Shown in pieces: positions 62,881 through 64,000 of a DNA stretch of 64,000 nt. Below the pieces are notes generated by a model. That model saw only the letters and a program-made list of their open reading frames with translations, did no database searches and was not told the DNA's origin. The stretch is from Isochrysis galbana (Eukaryota; Haptophyta; Isochrysidales; Isochrysidaceae). A program made the position numbers and the translations under genes. Position 1 is the first letter of the stretch; each line of letters starts with the position of its first letter. The stretch spans positions 1,896,569-1,960,568 of the forward strand of contig CM030936.1 of NCBI GenBank assembly GCA_018136815.1. The letters run 5' to 3'.

Positions 62881-64000
62881 TCATAGCGTTTCAAGCGATT
62901 TGCCGATGTCGTGAGAGGCGGACGCCTCTTGCTTCGTGAATCCCACGGCCTGTGGCGTAGACTCTCGAGGCGGAGACTCAGAAGCTGCGGCTTGAGACGC
63001 GATGACACTCAGTGAGGGCATTGCGGTCGCCCGTTGGGATGCGACGGCACTTGTAGCTTTCGACTCCATGAGATCCGAGAGGATGGGGGTGGACACCGAC
63101 GCCGGTGCAAGGATTGGCTCTGCGGCCATGGGAGCGCTGAATGAGGCTTGGGCAAGGTCTGTGCCGTCATCAGTTGCCGCCGCCGGAGGGAGCAACGGAG
63201 TCGGAGCCGCCGGCTGGGCGCGGCTTGGAGACGTCGCCGGTTGCACCGGATCCGCAATTTGCACCCGCGCCGAGAGCGAGAGGGCCCCCTCAGACGCAAC
63301 TGCAGCTGGCCTTGTCAAGGTTTCAGTCGCAGCGCTCGATCCCGTGAGAGACGCGGGGAGCAGCTCCATGGCTCGTCTATCGTCCATCGGTGCTGGCGCT
63401 GATGCACTCGCAGACGGCTGGGACAGCGCGTCGGCTGAGCTCTTTGGAGTGGTCGACCCACGCCCAGTGCACGTCGCCCCTGCCACCGATTCGCTCAGCG
63501 CACCTCCGAGAGTCGCGAGCCCTCGGCCCTCCAGCTGCCCACCAAATCCTGAGGCGAAGTTGGCACCAAAGCCGCTAGCCAGGCTGCCGCCGAACCCGGA
63601 AGACAGATTGGCGCCGAACGAGCGCGCCGCCAGCGCGGCGGCACCAACCGTGCTGCCAATTGCTGAGGAGAACTCGGCTGAGACAGCCGACATCTCCTCG
63701 GCCACCAAGGCGGCAACTGCATCCGCCGAGTACTCTTCAGCTGTCGCAGGTGGGACAAGGAGCCCTGTGCTCACTGTCATTGTCTCAGCGCCGCCCTCGG
63801 CTTCTGTCGTTGGGGATGGCGCGGCGGGTTTGGCGGTGAGAGACGCGGTGGGCAGGACATTGCCGCCATTCTGCATGATCAGCTCTGCGCAGAGCGCGTG
63901 CCCTGTGGCGTCGGTTGCGCCCTCGCCGCCGGACACGCGTGCCACCTTCGCCGCATCCTGCGCAATGGCGTAGCACGACCGCCCGGCACATTTGGCGGCC
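62881..64000 (-). CDS. Ala/Ser/Gly-rich protein of unknown function, 5' end beyond window
   Basis: The minus frame is open from the window edge (AAKCAGRSCYAIAQDAAKV) to a stop at 62881, at least 372 aa. Near 63530-63640 it has internal repeats built on SSGFGGSLASGFGANFASG, glycine-phenylalanine steps as in flexible or self-associating linkers. A helical Ala/Glu stretch lies before it (AVAALVAEEMSAVSAEFSSA), and a long Pro/Ala/Ser/Thr-rich disordered C-terminus follows. Composition unlike repeat DNA supports coding. No family is recognised. Confidence 0.5.
   Translation of the reverse strand, partial: AAKCAGRSCYAIAQDAAKVARVSGGEGATDATGHALCAELIMQNGGNVLPTASLTAKPAAPSPTTEAEGGAETMTVSTGLLVPPATAEEYSADAVAALVAEEMSAVSAEFSSAIGSTVGAAALAARSFGANLSSGFGGSLASGFGANFASGFGGQLEGRGLATLGGALSESVAGATCTGRGSTTPKSSADALSQPSASASAPAPMDDRRAMELLPASLTGSSAATETLTRPAAVASEGALSLSARVQIADPVQPATSPSRAQPAAPTPLLPPAAATDDGTDLAQASFSAPMAAEPILAPASVSTPILSDLMESKATSAVASQRATAMPSLSVIASQAAASESPPRESTPQAVGFTKQEASASHDIGKSLETL

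Overview
This is nuclear DNA of a GC-rich photosynthetic protist (a eukaryotic alga). The reasons are spliced genes, chromatin and cell-cycle genes (HAT1, A-type cyclin, a cyclic-nucleotide-dependent kinase), a mitochondrial ribosomal protein with a presequence, an organellar RAP-domain protein, and a nuclear menF'-menD gene of the PHYLLO type (phylloquinone synthesis). All ten introns I could place start with GTG and end in AG (64-268 bp). The lineage (haptophyte, prasinophyte green alga, pelagophyte or other) cannot be fixed from this window. A 100-N scaffold gap lies at 18163-18262.

Layout. 1.3-4.5 kb: PHYLLO-like menF'-menD (-). 4.8-7.2 kb: decayed DNA with a cytochrome-b561-like fragment, a minute LINE insertion and a Ty3/gypsy fragment. 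7.2-9 kb: an ankyrin protein with a very long (GX3)n tail (-), next to a 31-bp minisatellite. 10.4-16.6 kb: mitochondrial uL29m (-), a large IQ/coiled-coil protein (+) and a frameshifted J-domain gene (+). 17-21 kb: gypsy leader/gag remnants, the 5' part of a two-pore-channel-like gene (-) cut by the gap, and a 203-bp tandem repeat. 21-26.2 kb: pyrimidine-rich DNA leading into a four-CNB cGMP-dependent-type kinase (+). 26.9-28.4 kb: nested repeats. 28.5-34 kb: a RAP/zinc-knuckle protein (-) and HAT1 (-). 34.6-36.5 kb: two copies of a 0.75-kb SINE-like element in inverted orientation. 36.9-44 kb: a disordered protein (-), a PIF/Harbinger-type nuclease gene (+), another SINE-like copy and an FAD oxidoreductase (-). 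45-48.8 kb: a chromodomain gypsy element split by a LINE with an 18-bp target duplication. 49.5-50.9 kb: a broken transposon-like gene. 52-53.5 kb: A-type cyclin (-). 55-56 kb: a decaying Cys-rich/membrane gene. 58.4-60 kb: a single-pass membrane protein (+). 61-62.5 kb: more LINE and SINE copies. 62.9-64 kb: the 3' part of an Ala/Ser/Gly-rich protein (-).

Genes and repeats. The host genes are independent housekeeping or signalling genes in no operon-like order; most are flanked by polypurine or polypyrimidine tracts. The repeat fraction is coherent: one LINE family supplies a 3'-terminal signature shared by full-size copies, an 18-bp micro-insertion and a 752-bp non-autonomous element that makes target duplications and carries a conserved nested hairpin. 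That LINE/SINE-like partnership, the reduced PHYLLO gene, the ankyrin-(GX3)n protein and the four-site kinase with alternating degenerate sites are the most noteworthy contents.
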